From contig NZ_FORM01000001.1 of NCBI RefSeq assembly GCF_900114005.1, positions 496,001-560,000 of the forward strand: DNA of 64,000 bases, read 5' to 3'. Source of the stretch: Olleya namhaensis. Lineage in GTDB: Bacteria; Bacteroidota; Bacteroidia; Flavobacteriales; Flavobacteriaceae. The position numbers and the translations under genes are program-made. Positions 51,021 through 63,638 of this stretch are shown one piece after another. Each line of letters begins with the position of its first letter. Position 1 is the stretch's first letter. Under the pieces are notes generated by a model that was given only the letters and a program-made list of their open reading frames with translations, had not been told where the DNA came from and made no database searches.

Positions 51021-51902
51021 ATGAAAGTTGCGCTTATAGGTTATGGGGATTGGGCAAAACTACTTGAAAAATATTTAGAAGCTTCTAATGATTTTGATTT
51101 ACTGCACATTTACTCAAGGAGTATAAAAAACCACCCAAAAGGCACCACAAATATAGATGTCATTTTAAATAAGCAAATTGAAGCTGTTTTTATAGCAGTT
51201 CCTATTGTACATTTAGAAAATTATACGAGGCAGTTTTTAAACGCTAATAAACATGTCTTTTGCGAAAAACCATTAACAACAAATCCAGAAGTTGTTACAG
51301 AATTATTTACGTTAGCAAAGAAACAAAATGTAGCACTTTATGTAAATTATATTTACACACAATCACCATCTATTAATTACTTAAAATGTAATTTAGGCAA
51401 AGTAGGAAAAATTAAAGCGTTAAATTTCAATTTAAAACAGTTTGGTAAATTTTATGATAGCCACAATGCTTTTGAGATTTTAGGATGCCATTTGTTTGCA
51501 GTATATTTTTTCTTTTTTGAAAAAACCACACTTACAAAATCTGAAATAATTTTTAATAACCAATTTGAAAATAAAACGATGCACGTAAGTGTAAAAAACA
51601 AGGATCATATAGCCAATTTCACCGCAGATTTATTAAGTGTAGAAAAACAAAGATCTATTCAAATTATAGGTGACAAAGGCATGTTGTATTTTTCTCCCTT
51701 ATCGGAACAAACAATATATTTTTACAAAAAGGAAGCGGACAATACCTATTCATTAGAGTTTGTAAAATCGTTTGAGGAAAGTAATAATATTACAAATGCT
51801 TTAAATTACTTTTCAAATTCTATTAAAAATAATGAAGTTGTGGGTAATAGAAACATTGCTTTCCAAGTTTCTCAATTATTAAATAAAACGATGAATGACT
51901 AA
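51021..51902 (+). CDS. Gfo/Idh/MocA family oxidoreductase
   Basis: A 293-aa NAD(P)-dependent sugar dehydrogenase family protein. VALIGYGDWAKLLEKYLE is the N-terminal nucleotide strand-helix. HVFCEKPLTTNPEV (about 79-92) contains the E-K-P catalytic motif, and the C-terminal part forms the alpha/beta sheet. Such enzymes oxidise or reduce nucleotide sugars in polysaccharide loci. It begins 1 nt after the glycosyltransferase and overlaps the next gene by 8 nt. Confidence 0.8.
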   Translation: MKVALIGYGDWAKLLEKYLEASNDFDLLHIYSRSIKNHPKGTTNIDVILNKQIEAVFIAVPIVHLENYTRQFLNANKHVFCEKPLTTNPEVVTELFTLAKKQNVALYVNYIYTQSPSINYLKCNLGKVGKIKALNFNLKQFGKFYDSHNAFEILGCHLFAVYFFFFEKTTLTKSEIIFNNQFENKTMHVSVKNKDHIANFTADLLSVEKQRSIQIIGDKGMLYFSPLSEQTIYFYKKEADNTYSLEFVKSFEESNNITNALNYFSNSIKNNEVVGNRNIAFQVSQLLNKTMND

Positions 51903-53016
51903 ATTTTCAGATAAAATAATTATAGGAGCAGGGGTATATGGTTTATATGCAGCATTATTTTGTGCGAAAAAAGGACAAAAAGTGATTGTTTTAGAATATG
52001 ACAAAGAAGCATTTTCAAGAGCCACTTACGTAAATCAAGCAAGAGTGCATAATGGTTACCATTATCCTCGTAGTTATTCAACTGCCATAAAATCTGCTCA
52101 ATATTTTGATCGTTTTAATAAAGATTATGGTTTTTGCGTCCATAAAGATTTTAAAAAAATATATGCAACATCTTCAATATTTTCTTGGGCAAGTGCAGAA
52201 AACTTTAAGCAGTTTTGCAATGCTGCAAATATAAAATGTGATGAGGTAAGTTTAGACAAGTACTTCAAAGATGGTATTTGCGATGGTGCTTTTGAAACAC
52301 AGGAATATACGTTAGATGCAGAGATTTTAAAAAACTATTTTCTAGAAGAATTAGAAAAATATACTAATTGTACAATTATTTATAACTCTAGAATTGATAC
52401 AATACAAAAAGAAGATGGCACATACACTATTGGTTTAAAAACAGGAGAAAAGCTAGTAACACCTTTTGTGCTTAACGCAACTTATGGAAGCATAAATCAA
52501 ATATTAAATAAATTTAACTTTGAACCATTTAAAATTAAGTATGAACTTTGCGAAATGATATTATGCAAAGTATCTAGTAATATTAAAAACGTAGGTTTAA
52601 CATTAATGGATGGACCATTTTTTTCACTTATGCCATTTGGTAAAACAGGATATCATTCCCTCTCGGCAGTAATGTACACGCCACATAAGGTTTCTACTGA
52701 TTTTTTGCCTACTTTTAATTGTCAAACAGAAGGTACTGGTTGCAGCCCAAAACAATTAAACAATTGTAACCATTGTATAAATAAGCCTAAATCATCTTGG
52801 TTGTTTATGAAAAACTTGGCTAAAAAATATTTGAAAGATGATATTGAAATAGAGTTTGTAAAAGAACTATTCTCAATAAAAACAGTCTTACTTTCATCAG
52901 AAATAGATGACTCTAGGCCAACAATAGTAAAAAAATTTTCAGAGAAACCAGATTTCTACTCTGTACTCTCAGGTAAAATAAACACAATTTATGATTTAGA
53001 CGAAATATTAGAATAA
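51895..53016 (+). CDS. FAD-dependent oxidoreductase (DAO type) with Cys cluster
   Basis: A 373-aa protein. IIIGAGVYGLYAALFCAKKGQKVIVLE (about 8-34) is a full Rossmann FAD motif of the DAO family. VNQARVHNGYHYPRS (about 50-64) resembles the FAD-entry loop of L-2-hydroxyglutarate/sarcosine oxidase-like proteins found in polysaccharide loci. A compact cluster C-x6-C-x7-C-x2-C (about 281-299) could bind a metal. The start is the ATG at 51895; another ATG 4 nt upstream is out of frame. The substrate is unknown. Confidence 0.7.
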   Translation: MTKFSDKIIIGAGVYGLYAALFCAKKGQKVIVLEYDKEAFSRATYVNQARVHNGYHYPRSYSTAIKSAQYFDRFNKDYGFCVHKDFKKIYATSSIFSWASAENFKQFCNAANIKCDEVSLDKYFKDGICDGAFETQEYTLDAEILKNYFLEELEKYTNCTIIYNSRIDTIQKEDGTYTIGLKTGEKLVTPFVLNATYGSINQILNKFNFEPFKIKYELCEMILCKVSSNIKNVGLTLMDGPFFSLMPFGKTGYHSLSAVMYTPHKVSTDFLPTFNCQTEGTGCSPKQLNNCNHCINKPKSSWLFMKNLAKKYLKDDIEIEFVKELFSIKTVLLSSEIDDSRPTIVKKFSEKPDFYSVLSGKINTIYDLDEILE

Positions 53017-53957
53017 TGAATTATAAAATAAAAGAAAAAAACTTTATCTCTGTAATTATACATGTAAAAGATAATGCAGAACAGACAGAAGCGTTTTTAA
53101 CTAAAATTAATAGAGTTTTTAAAGAAAATTTTGAAGCCTATGAGTATATAATTGTAAATAACACCAATAATCTAGAGCCAAATCAAATTTTATCTTCTAG
53201 TTTTTTGTCAAAACAAGAAGAAGTTATTAAAATAATAAACTTATCGTGGGCGCACAATATAGAAGACGCTATGCGATCTGGAATAGAGCTTGCTATTGGC
53301 GATTTTATTTTTGAGTTTGATTCTATTTATATAGATTTTAATGTAGACTTTATTTTAAAAGTTTATTATAAATCTTTAGAAGGTTATGACGTAGTAGCAG
53401 CAGAACCTGATAACAAGCTAAGCAGAAAATCTAAACCGTTTTATAGTATCTTAAACAGGCTTTCTAATAAAGATATATATTTAACCACAGAAACCTTTAG
53501 AATTGTATCTAGAAGAATGTTAAACAGATCTAGTTTAAAAGAATCGTTTAGATATAGAAAAATAAATTATCATTATTCTGGATTAAAAACCAATATATTA
53601 AAATATCCAGTAACAAATAATGCAGACAGAAAAAGTGATTTCTCATTAGGTGATAAAATATCTTTAGGCTCTAATATTCTAATATACTATTCTAATATAG
53701 GTACAAAAATAAGCTTAGGTTTATCTTTGTTTTTTTTAGCAATATCTATTTCTGTAATAGGCTTTACTTTATTTAGCTATTTCTCTAAACCAGACTTAAT
53801 ACAAAACGGTTGGACTACAACCATGATTTTTCTATCCATAAGTTTTTGTGGTATTTTTGCTATATTGGGTGTTTTATCTAAATATATGGAGGTATTACTA
53901 CGTGAAGCGCAAATACAAAAGCCTTATTCCTTTAAATCTATTGAAAGATTATCTTAA
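53016..53957 (+). CDS. GT2-like glycosyltransferase with two C-terminal membrane segments (degenerate)
   Basis: A 313-aa protein with the GtrB/ArnC topology: an N-terminal GT-A part (about 8-215) and two membrane helices (about 228-252 and 265-288). Core motifs are eroded: FISVIIHVKDNAEQTEAFL in place of the usual V-V-P-x-Y-N-E, YIIVNNTNN in place of D-D-x-S-x-D, and FEFDSIYIDFN without D-x-D. It may be an inactive partner or have shifted specificity. It overlaps the previous stop codon by 1 nt. Confidence 0.65.
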   Translation: MNYKIKEKNFISVIIHVKDNAEQTEAFLTKINRVFKENFEAYEYIIVNNTNNLEPNQILSSSFLSKQEEVIKIINLSWAHNIEDAMRSGIELAIGDFIFEFDSIYIDFNVDFILKVYYKSLEGYDVVAAEPDNKLSRKSKPFYSILNRLSNKDIYLTTETFRIVSRRMLNRSSLKESFRYRKINYHYSGLKTNILKYPVTNNADRKSDFSLGDKISLGSNILIYYSNIGTKISLGLSLFFLAISISVIGFTLFSYFSKPDLIQNGWTTTMIFLSISFCGIFAILGVLSKYMEVLLREAQIQKPYSFKSIERLS

Positions 53958-53959
53958 TT

Positions 53960-55351
53960 ATGAGTTGTAAGAATGTACTTTCTTTACTTTATACACTATT
54001 AGTTATATTCTCTTTACTACTAATAACAATAATAGCAAATCATTTATATGCTTCTACAATAGATGGTCATTTTAACGGTTTTTTTAAAACAGCTATCCAA
54101 AGCTTAAAGCTTAATTATTATGTAATAACAGGGCGTTGGGCTCAAGGTTTAACCTTTGATTATAGATTGCAAACCAATACAGTTATTTCTACTACTTTAA
54201 ATAGTATGTTTTTAGTGTTTTCAATGTATTATTTGTTAAAACAATTATTTAAGAAACAGGCAATTATTGTAACAGCAGTTTGCTATTTTTCTTTTTTCTA
54301 TTCTGCTCACAATTTATATCAAGTTACTCATTTATTAAACACTGCATTATCTTACACGTTTGGCTTATCTCTTATATTTTTATTTTTTGGTATATACATA
54401 AAGCATCCAAAACCAAAATTTAAAACTATGATAATAAGCGTATTATTGCTTTTCGTTAGTACAGGACTGGTGGAGCATTTATTTGTAATAGTATTATTAA
54501 TACTAGGCTATTTGGTTTTTGAAGACGTTATCTATTCTATTAAAATTAAGAAATTTAAATTTAATATTTACACCATTATATATCTTGTTGTAACATTAGC
54601 TGGAAGTTTACTTGTAGTGTTTTCTCCAGGAAGTATAAGACGTAGAGAGAGGACAAGTAAAAGATTAGAAACTTCAGAATATTCGGGTAATTTTGATTTT
54701 ACCAAATATTTTGAAGCTTTAAATAGAGAACTAATCGATCAATTAAATATTAGCTCACTCTTGTTTTTTGTAGTAATATTAGTTGTTGTATTTATGCTTA
54801 TAAAAAAACAGGGTGTTTTCTCAAGTAAATTAAACTTAAAAATTAGATTCTCACTTTTATTATTGTTTTCAATAGCATTAGTCGTAACACCCATTACAGT
54901 TGGTTTTATAGCATCTAACGGAAAAGTAGGTATGCCAAAAGCCTATAATTTAACAGTAATATTGTTTTTGTTTTTTCTAGTTGTTTTAGCTTATACCTTG
55001 AATGTGATTTTTAAAATTAAATTTAATAAAACTATTGTTAATGTTATTCAAATATATTATTCTGAATTTTTACATACTTTGGTTTTTCAGACAAACAATC
55101 TTTTTTTAAAGAAAAAATTTAAAACATTAACTATTACAGTAGATCAAGAGGTTTTAAAAATAAAGTTAGATGCTGTTCTTAATTCTAAACAAATGTTTTA
55201 TACTCAAAATTCCAATTATGTCGCAATAGTTATACCAAGAGGTAGTAAAAAAATGGAAGTAAAAGAATTGCCAAACAGCAGACTTAACCTTCTTAATGAA
55301 AATATAAAAGATAAAATTACCTACAAATTTAATTATGGAAATTTAATGTGA
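53960..55351 (+). CDS. Polytopic membrane protein (DUF6056-like), short form
   Basis: A 463-aa protein with about ten hydrophobic segments and a soluble C-terminal part (about 385-463). YVITGRWAQGLTFDYRLQTNT (about 54-74) and VVFSPGSIRRRERT (about 220-233) are shared with the 747-aa protein at 56004 and with the DUF6056-like group I recall from polysaccharide loci. The function is unassigned; a polymerase or GT-C-like role would fit, since no other Wzy candidate is seen. A lipoprotein gene starts at its stop codon. Confidence 0.6.
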   Translation: MSCKNVLSLLYTLLVIFSLLLITIIANHLYASTIDGHFNGFFKTAIQSLKLNYYVITGRWAQGLTFDYRLQTNTVISTTLNSMFLVFSMYYLLKQLFKKQAIIVTAVCYFSFFYSAHNLYQVTHLLNTALSYTFGLSLIFLFFGIYIKHPKPKFKTMIISVLLLFVSTGLVEHLFVIVLLILGYLVFEDVIYSIKIKKFKFNIYTIIYLVVTLAGSLLVVFSPGSIRRRERTSKRLETSEYSGNFDFTKYFEALNRELIDQLNISSLLFFVVILVVVFMLIKKQGVFSSKLNLKIRFSLLLLFSIALVVTPITVGFIASNGKVGMPKAYNLTVILFLFFLVVLAYTLNVIFKIKFNKTIVNVIQIYYSEFLHTLVFQTNNLFLKKKFKTLTITVDQEVLKIKLDAVLNSKQMFYTQNSNYVAIVIPRGSKKMEVKELPNSRLNLLNENIKDKITYKFNYGNLM

Positions 55352-55950
55352 TGAGAAATAAACATTACACATATATTGTCTTTGTTGCCTTCTTGTTAGT
55401 AGCATGCAATAAGAACATAGAATTATCTTTAAAAGACATCAATTTCTCTGCAAATGATGGTAAAACGCAATTGCTTAAATATAACGGGAAAATAACAAAT
55501 GAAATTGAAAGCACATTCAGACTATTTCTAATTATCAACATAAAAGCAGATACAGATATTGAATTGAGTTTTACACAAAATCAAAATCAAAATAAAACAA
55601 CTAAAATAAGACGACGTGCCAGACATAATGAACCAGTGTTCTTTATAAAAAACACTAATAAAGATATTCCACAAGATATTACTATCAGACCATTTATAAA
55701 TAAAAAAGAGAAAATTGAAGAAATTGAAATAATTAAAATTTTATTAAAATATAATGGTGAAACAAAAGAGATCCAAGCTGATGAATTTTTAAATTATTTT
55801 GAAACAAATAAGTATTTAAAATATAACAACAATACCTTAAAAGCATTAAATAAAAATATTAAAAAATTTAGACCAGAATTAAAAGGCACACAACAATTAA
55901 AAAAAATGTTGCAAACATTTAAACCAATGAATAAAACTGTTGCTAAATAA
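55351..55950 (+). CDS. Lipoprotein of unknown function, related to the C-terminal region of the 747-aa protein
   Basis: 199 aa from the ATG at 55351, which overlaps the previous TGA by one base (TGATG). A GTG one codon upstream would add one Met. Signal MRNKHYTYIVFVAFLLVAC gives lipobox Cys19. The mature region is a strand-rich domain (ELSFTQNQNQNKTTKIRRRAR ... ITIRPFINKKEKIEEIEIIKIL) followed by a basic helical end (ELKGTQQLKKMLQTFKP). The order and end resemble the last 170 residues of the protein at 56004 ([21 protein letters not shown] ... [15 protein letters not shown]), so the domains may be homologous; the similarity is weak. Confidence 0.55.
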   Translation: MRNKHYTYIVFVAFLLVACNKNIELSLKDINFSANDGKTQLLKYNGKITNEIESTFRLFLIINIKADTDIELSFTQNQNQNKTTKIRRRARHNEPVFFIKNTNKDIPQDITIRPFINKKEKIEEIEIIKILLKYNGETKEIQADEFLNYFETNKYLKYNNNTLKALNKNIKKFRPELKGTQQLKKMLQTFKPMNKTVAK

Positions 55951-55976
55951 GGAGCAGCTTTTTAAAAAGCTCATAG

Positions 55977-59539
<3,563 letters not shown>

Positions 59540-59542
59540 TTC

Positions 59543-60097
59543 ATGTTAAAATACAGAACCAAGTTAAACCGAAAGTGGCACACCTTAATGAATAGAATTA
59601 AGTACGCTTCTGTATTTAAAATTGAAGGTAAAACCAGTATAGAAAAACGTGTAAATATTAGACCTTTTTTTAATGCTAAAACACCATTAAAAGTAATTCT
59701 TAAAAATAATACCAATTTAAAACACGACATTTTAATACAAGGCTCAGGAACTTTAGTATTAGGAGAAAACTCTTATATTGGTTCCTATTCGGTAATTGGT
59801 GTTAATAGCAGAATAGAAATAGGTAAAGATGTTATGATTGCAAATGCTGTTTCTATTAGAGATACAGATCATAATTTTAAAGACTTGAATGTAAGCATGC
59901 TTAAACAAGGCATTCAAACAGAACCTGTTTACATAAAAGACAATGTTTGGCTAGGTCACGGAGTTGTTATAACAAAAGGAGTTACCATACATTCGGGAGC
60001 TATTGTAGCTGCTAATGCTGTAGTTACTAAAGATGTTCCAGAAAATGCAATTGTTGGAGGGGTTCCTGCTAAAATAATTAAATACAGAAATGAGTAA
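59543..60097 (+). CDS. Left-handed beta-helix acyltransferase (hexapeptide family)
   Basis: A 184-aa protein. Imperfect hexapeptide repeats ([LIV]-G-x4) run from about 60 to 165. DTDHNF (about 110-115) and VWLGHGVVITKGVTIHSGAIVAANAVVTKDVPENAIVGGVPAKII contain the conserved His and the terminal coils of maltose/serine O-acetyltransferase-like enzymes. It probably O-acetylates a sugar, using acetyl-CoA. It overlaps the first sulfotransferase by 8 nt. Confidence 0.85.
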   Translation: MLKYRTKLNRKWHTLMNRIKYASVFKIEGKTSIEKRVNIRPFFNAKTPLKVILKNNTNLKHDILIQGSGTLVLGENSYIGSYSVIGVNSRIEIGKDVMIANAVSIRDTDHNFKDLNVSMLKQGIQTEPVYIKDNVWLGHGVVITKGVTIHSGAIVAANAVVTKDVPENAIVGGVPAKIIKYRNE

Positions 60098-60974
60098 ACC
60101 TATAGATTTTATATGTGTTGGTGCGCAAAAAGCAGGAACAACATCCTTACATGATATTTTAAAAAAGCATCCTAATATTTATTTGCCAGAACGCAAAGAG
60201 GCTCATTTTTTCGATATAGACGAACGTTTTAATAAAGGTTTAGATTGGTGGATGGAAACCTTTTTTCAAGGCGACAAAATCAATAAAAAAACAGGTGTTT
60301 TTACTCCAGAATATTTGTATTTAAAAAACGTTCCAGAACGTATTGAAAATGTTTTAGGCAACGATTTAAAAATAATAATAGTTTTACGTCAACCTGTTAA
60401 AAGAGCGTACTCTCACTATTTAATGAGTAAAAGAAGAGGTTTTGAAACCGAAGATTTTAAAACAGCTTTAGAAAAAGAACCTGCAAGATTAAAAGAAGGT
60501 ACATATTATAATAACAATCATTTTAGTTATATAGATAGAGGTTTATACTATAATCAGATAAAAAGATATGTAGATACCTTTGGAAAAGAAAACGTAAAAG
60601 TCTTTCTTTTTGAAAAAGACATTATAAAAAATAACGATGCAACCTTAAAAACAATACAAGAATTTATTGATGTTCCTTACAAGGAATTAGAGTCTGCAAC
60701 TAAAAGTAATCAGGCATCAGAACCTAAATTAAAATGGCTTCGTAATATCATTTTTAATAAAAATAATCCAGTGAAAAAGTTGTTAGGTTATTTGCCATTA
60801 TCAGACGATTTTAAGTTTAAAATAGCTTCAAAAATAAATACCATAAACCAAAAACCAGCAGAAGCAGAAAAGTTAACTCCTCAAGAAATAAGTCAATTAA
60901 CAAACACCTGTTTTTTGGACGATATTGAAAAAGTAGAACAATTATTGAATATAGATTTATCTTTATGGAAGTAA
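60090..60974 (+). CDS. PAPS-dependent sulfotransferase 1
   Basis: A 294-aa protein of the Sulfotransfer_1 family. ICVGAQKAGTTSLHDIL (8-24) is the 5'-phosphosulfate loop with the catalytic Lys. IIVLRQPVKRAYSHYLMSKRRG (about 95-116) is the 3'-phosphate motif with Arg and Ser. EAHFFDIDERFNKGLDWWMETFF is typical of heparan-type (NDST/HS3ST) sulfotransferases. It is first of three tandem paralogues; its end overlaps the next by 10 nt. Confidence 0.9.
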   Translation: MSKPIDFICVGAQKAGTTSLHDILKKHPNIYLPERKEAHFFDIDERFNKGLDWWMETFFQGDKINKKTGVFTPEYLYLKNVPERIENVLGNDLKIIIVLRQPVKRAYSHYLMSKRRGFETEDFKTALEKEPARLKEGTYYNNNHFSYIDRGLYYNQIKRYVDTFGKENVKVFLFEKDIIKNNDATLKTIQEFIDVPYKELESATKSNQASEPKLKWLRNIIFNKNNPVKKLLGYLPLSDDFKFKIASKINTINQKPAEAEKLTPQEISQLTNTCFLDDIEKVEQLLNIDLSLWK

Positions 60975-61888
60975 AAAAACCAAACATTAATCTATTTATA
61001 GTAGGAGCTGCAAAATCAGGAACCACTTCATTATATAACTATTTAGCACAACATCCAGATGTTTTTTTTCCAGATGTAAAAGAGCCTAATTTTTATTCAG
61101 ATGCAGAGTCGCACAATCCTTCCGCTTACATAAAACCTAAAAAAGGAAAGTTCTATCACAATAAAATTATTACAGATCCAGCGGTTTATTTTTCGTTATT
61201 TGATGAAGTTAAAAACCAAGCTATAGTAGCAGATTCTTCTCCTTCCTATTTATGGGATCAGCAAACAGCAAAACGCATTCATAAAGATTTTCCCGAAGCA
61301 AAGATTGTAATGCTTTTACGTAATCCTGTACAACGCGCATTTTCGCAGTTTTTAATGGATTTAAAAGATGGAAATCAAATCGAAGAAAACTTTAAACAAG
61401 CACTTTTAAAAGATGCTAAGTTTCAACCTAAAACTTGGGGAAGAGCACATTTGTATACAGAAATAGGTTTATATCACGACCAAGTAAAACAGTATTTAGA
61501 CACTTTTGGCAACCAGCTAATTAAAGTTGTTATTTATGAAGATTTTATAAAAGACACAGCAAAATATTTAAAAGACATTTGTGCATTTTTAAACATTGAT
61601 ACAAATTACATAGATACAATCGATTATAATAAAGTATACAACCCTTATGTAGTGCCAAAAGGTAAAATATCTAAGTTTATACTTACCTATAAAAACAAGT
61701 TTGGTTTATTAAAGTTGCTAGTGCCAAAATTTGTAAAAGAATATTTAAATAATAAAATGCTCTTTAAGCAAGAAAAAAAACCTATAATAGAACCTGCAGA
61801 TAAAGCGTATTTAAATACTGTTTTTGAAGCAGATATAATAAAACTGGAGCAATTGTTGCAACAAGATTTAAATCAATGGAAACAGTAA
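60965..61888 (+). CDS. PAPS-dependent sulfotransferase 2
   Basis: A 307-aa protein. IVGAAKSGTTSLYNYL (12-27) and VMLLRNPVQRAFSQFLMDLKDG (about 115-136) are the two PAPS-binding motifs. EPNFYSDAESHNPSAYIKPKKGKF replaces the FF-D element of the first paralogue, indicating different acceptor specificity. It shares the family's C-terminal L-E-x-L-L-x-x-D-L-x-x-W ending with its neighbours. It overlaps the third gene by 13 nt. Confidence 0.9.
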   Translation: MEVKKPNINLFIVGAAKSGTTSLYNYLAQHPDVFFPDVKEPNFYSDAESHNPSAYIKPKKGKFYHNKIITDPAVYFSLFDEVKNQAIVADSSPSYLWDQQTAKRIHKDFPEAKIVMLLRNPVQRAFSQFLMDLKDGNQIEENFKQALLKDAKFQPKTWGRAHLYTEIGLYHDQVKQYLDTFGNQLIKVVIYEDFIKDTAKYLKDICAFLNIDTNYIDTIDYNKVYNPYVVPKGKISKFILTYKNKFGLLKLLVPKFVKEYLNNKMLFKQEKKPIIEPADKAYLNTVFEADIIKLEQLLQQDLNQWKQ

Positions 61889-62817
61889 AACAAATCAATA
61901 AAAAGCCAAATTTTTTAGTAGTAGGAGTTCCAAAATCTGGAACCTCTTCTTTATATGGCTATTTAAAAGAACACCCAGAAATTTACCTTCCAGAACAAAA
62001 AGAACTTCATTTTTACACGTATAATAAGCTAAAAGAAAACACGGAAGGACCAGGAGATAAGCTAGCTTTAAAAACTGTAATTAAAAGTAAAGAAGAATAC
62101 GAATTATTATATAAAAATAGGAAAAGTGAAATTGCTTCTGGAGACATTTCACCTTCATATTTATATTTTGCAGATTCGGCAATACCTTTAATAAAATCGT
62201 ATTTAGGCGAAGATGTAAAAATCATAATTACGTTAAGAGACCCAATAGGAAGAGCTTTTTCTAATTTTTTACATCAAAAACGTTTACTACTAGAAACACT
62301 CCCTTTTACGGAAGCTTTGCAAAGTGAAACCAAACGAAAAGAACAAGGGTTTGGTGATTTTTATCGCTATAAAGAACACTCTTTATATTTTGAAAATTGC
62401 ATGAAATACATAAACGCATTTGGAAACGATAATGTTAAAATCGTACTTTTTGAAGACATTATTAAAAACGCAGAAAGCGAAGTAAAATCTATCTGTAATT
62501 TTTTAAATGTAGACGCTAATTTTATACCAAAAAATCTAAACACCGTTTTTAATAAAGGAGGTGTTTATAAGGAGAATAAATTAACCGCATTCTTACTAAA
62601 ACCGTCCGGATTAAAACAAATGGTTTTAAAACTAATTGGAAGCAAACTCGCTAATAAGTATAAAGCGTATAAAGAAAGTGTGTTACAAAAAAACACAGAA
62701 GCTAAACCAGAAATTGAAGCTCAAACTTTAGTAGACTTAAAAGCATATTTTAAACAAGATATCGAGCAGATTAAAAGCTTGAATGTAGATATAACAAAGT
62801 GGAAATACTTTAACTAA
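61876..62817 (+). CDS. PAPS-dependent sulfotransferase 3
   Basis: A 313-aa protein. VVGVPKSGTSSLYGYL (15-30) is the 5'-phosphosulfate loop; here Thr-Ser replaces Thr-Thr. IITLRDPIGRAFSNFLHQKRL (about 116-136) is the 3'-phosphate site. KELHFYTYNKLKENTEGPGDKLALK is an insertion region unlike the other two. The final W-x-Y-F-N closes as in the family. Two bases separate it from the next glycosyltransferase. Confidence 0.9.
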   Translation: METVKQINKKPNFLVVGVPKSGTSSLYGYLKEHPEIYLPEQKELHFYTYNKLKENTEGPGDKLALKTVIKSKEEYELLYKNRKSEIASGDISPSYLYFADSAIPLIKSYLGEDVKIIITLRDPIGRAFSNFLHQKRLLLETLPFTEALQSETKRKEQGFGDFYRYKEHSLYFENCMKYINAFGNDNVKIVLFEDIIKNAESEVKSICNFLNVDANFIPKNLNTVFNKGGVYKENKLTAFLLKPSGLKQMVLKLIGSKLANKYKAYKESVLQKNTEAKPEIEAQTLVDLKAYFKQDIEQIKSLNVDITKWKYFN

Positions 62818-62819
62818 AA

Positions 62820-63638
62820 ATGAAAAAACAACTCTCAATAATAATAGTTAACTATAATGGCGAACGCTTTTTAAAAGACTGTATAACGTCTATAAAAAAC
62901 ACATGTCACGATATATCTTATGAGATTATTATTGTAGATAATGCTTCGCAAGACAACAGTATACAGTTATTAGAAACGCAATTTTCTAAAGATATAACAC
63001 TAATAAAAAGTAAAGACAATTTAGGTTTTGCAAAAGGTAATAATCTAGGAGTAAGTAAAAGTGATGGCGACCTTATTTTACTATTAAATAATGATACTAT
63101 TTTAAAACATAGTTTACAACCAGCAATAGATGCTTTTAAAAGTAATGATGTTGGTATTGTGGGAATTAAAATGTTAGGAAAAGATGAAGAATATAGGCAT
63201 TCAGTTGGTTATTTCCCTTCTGCTAGTAGATTAATTAAATTATCGCGTTTATATAATTTTGCTAATGGTTTTAAAACAGGCGATTTTCAAGATGATACGC
63301 CAAAATTAATAGATTGGATTGAAGGTTCTTTTTTAATGACAACAACTGCTATTTGGCATACAGTAAAAGGGCTAGATGAAGATTACTTCATGTATGTAGA
63401 AGATATAGATTTTTGTAAAAAAGTAACAACACACAATTTCAAAGTATTATATTTACCAAATATAGAATACCTTCACTTTGGTGGTTATGGAGCAAGTAGA
63501 GAGCACATGCTAAAAGAAGGTTTTAAAAAGTACATAAACAAGCACTTAAAAACACCTAAAAAACAATTGGCCTTATTAAGTGTAGGTTTTAATTTTATGA
63601 TTAAAGATGTTAAAAAAACTTTTAAAAAAACTTCTTAA
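62820..63638 (+). CDS. Family 2 glycosyltransferase, rhamnosyltransferase-like
   Basis: A 272-aa GT-A enzyme. LSIIIVNYNGERFLKDCI (5-22), IIIVDNASQDNSIQLLE and LGFAKGNNLGVSKSDGDLILLLNNDTIL (with NND in place of D-x-D) match the WbbL/RfbF rhamnosyltransferase group, and DEDYFMYVEDIDFCKKV (about 194-210) is the typical acceptor-site motif. A rhamnose donor is made in this operon, so rhamnosyl transfer is likely. Confidence 0.85.
   Translation: MKKQLSIIIVNYNGERFLKDCITSIKNTCHDISYEIIIVDNASQDNSIQLLETQFSKDITLIKSKDNLGFAKGNNLGVSKSDGDLILLLNNDTILKHSLQPAIDAFKSNDVGIVGIKMLGKDEEYRHSVGYFPSASRLIKLSRLYNFANGFKTGDFQDDTPKLIDWIEGSFLMTTTAIWHTVKGLDEDYFMYVEDIDFCKKVTTHNFKVLYLPNIEYLHFGGYGASREHMLKEGFKKYINKHLKTPKKQLALLSVGFNFMIKDVKKTFKKTS

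Noticed and set aside
55956-55971. Palindrome AGCTTTTTAAAAAGCT between the lipoprotein and 747-aa protein genes
   Set aside because: AT-rich core with no following T-run in the middle of what looks like one operon; not counted as a terminator.
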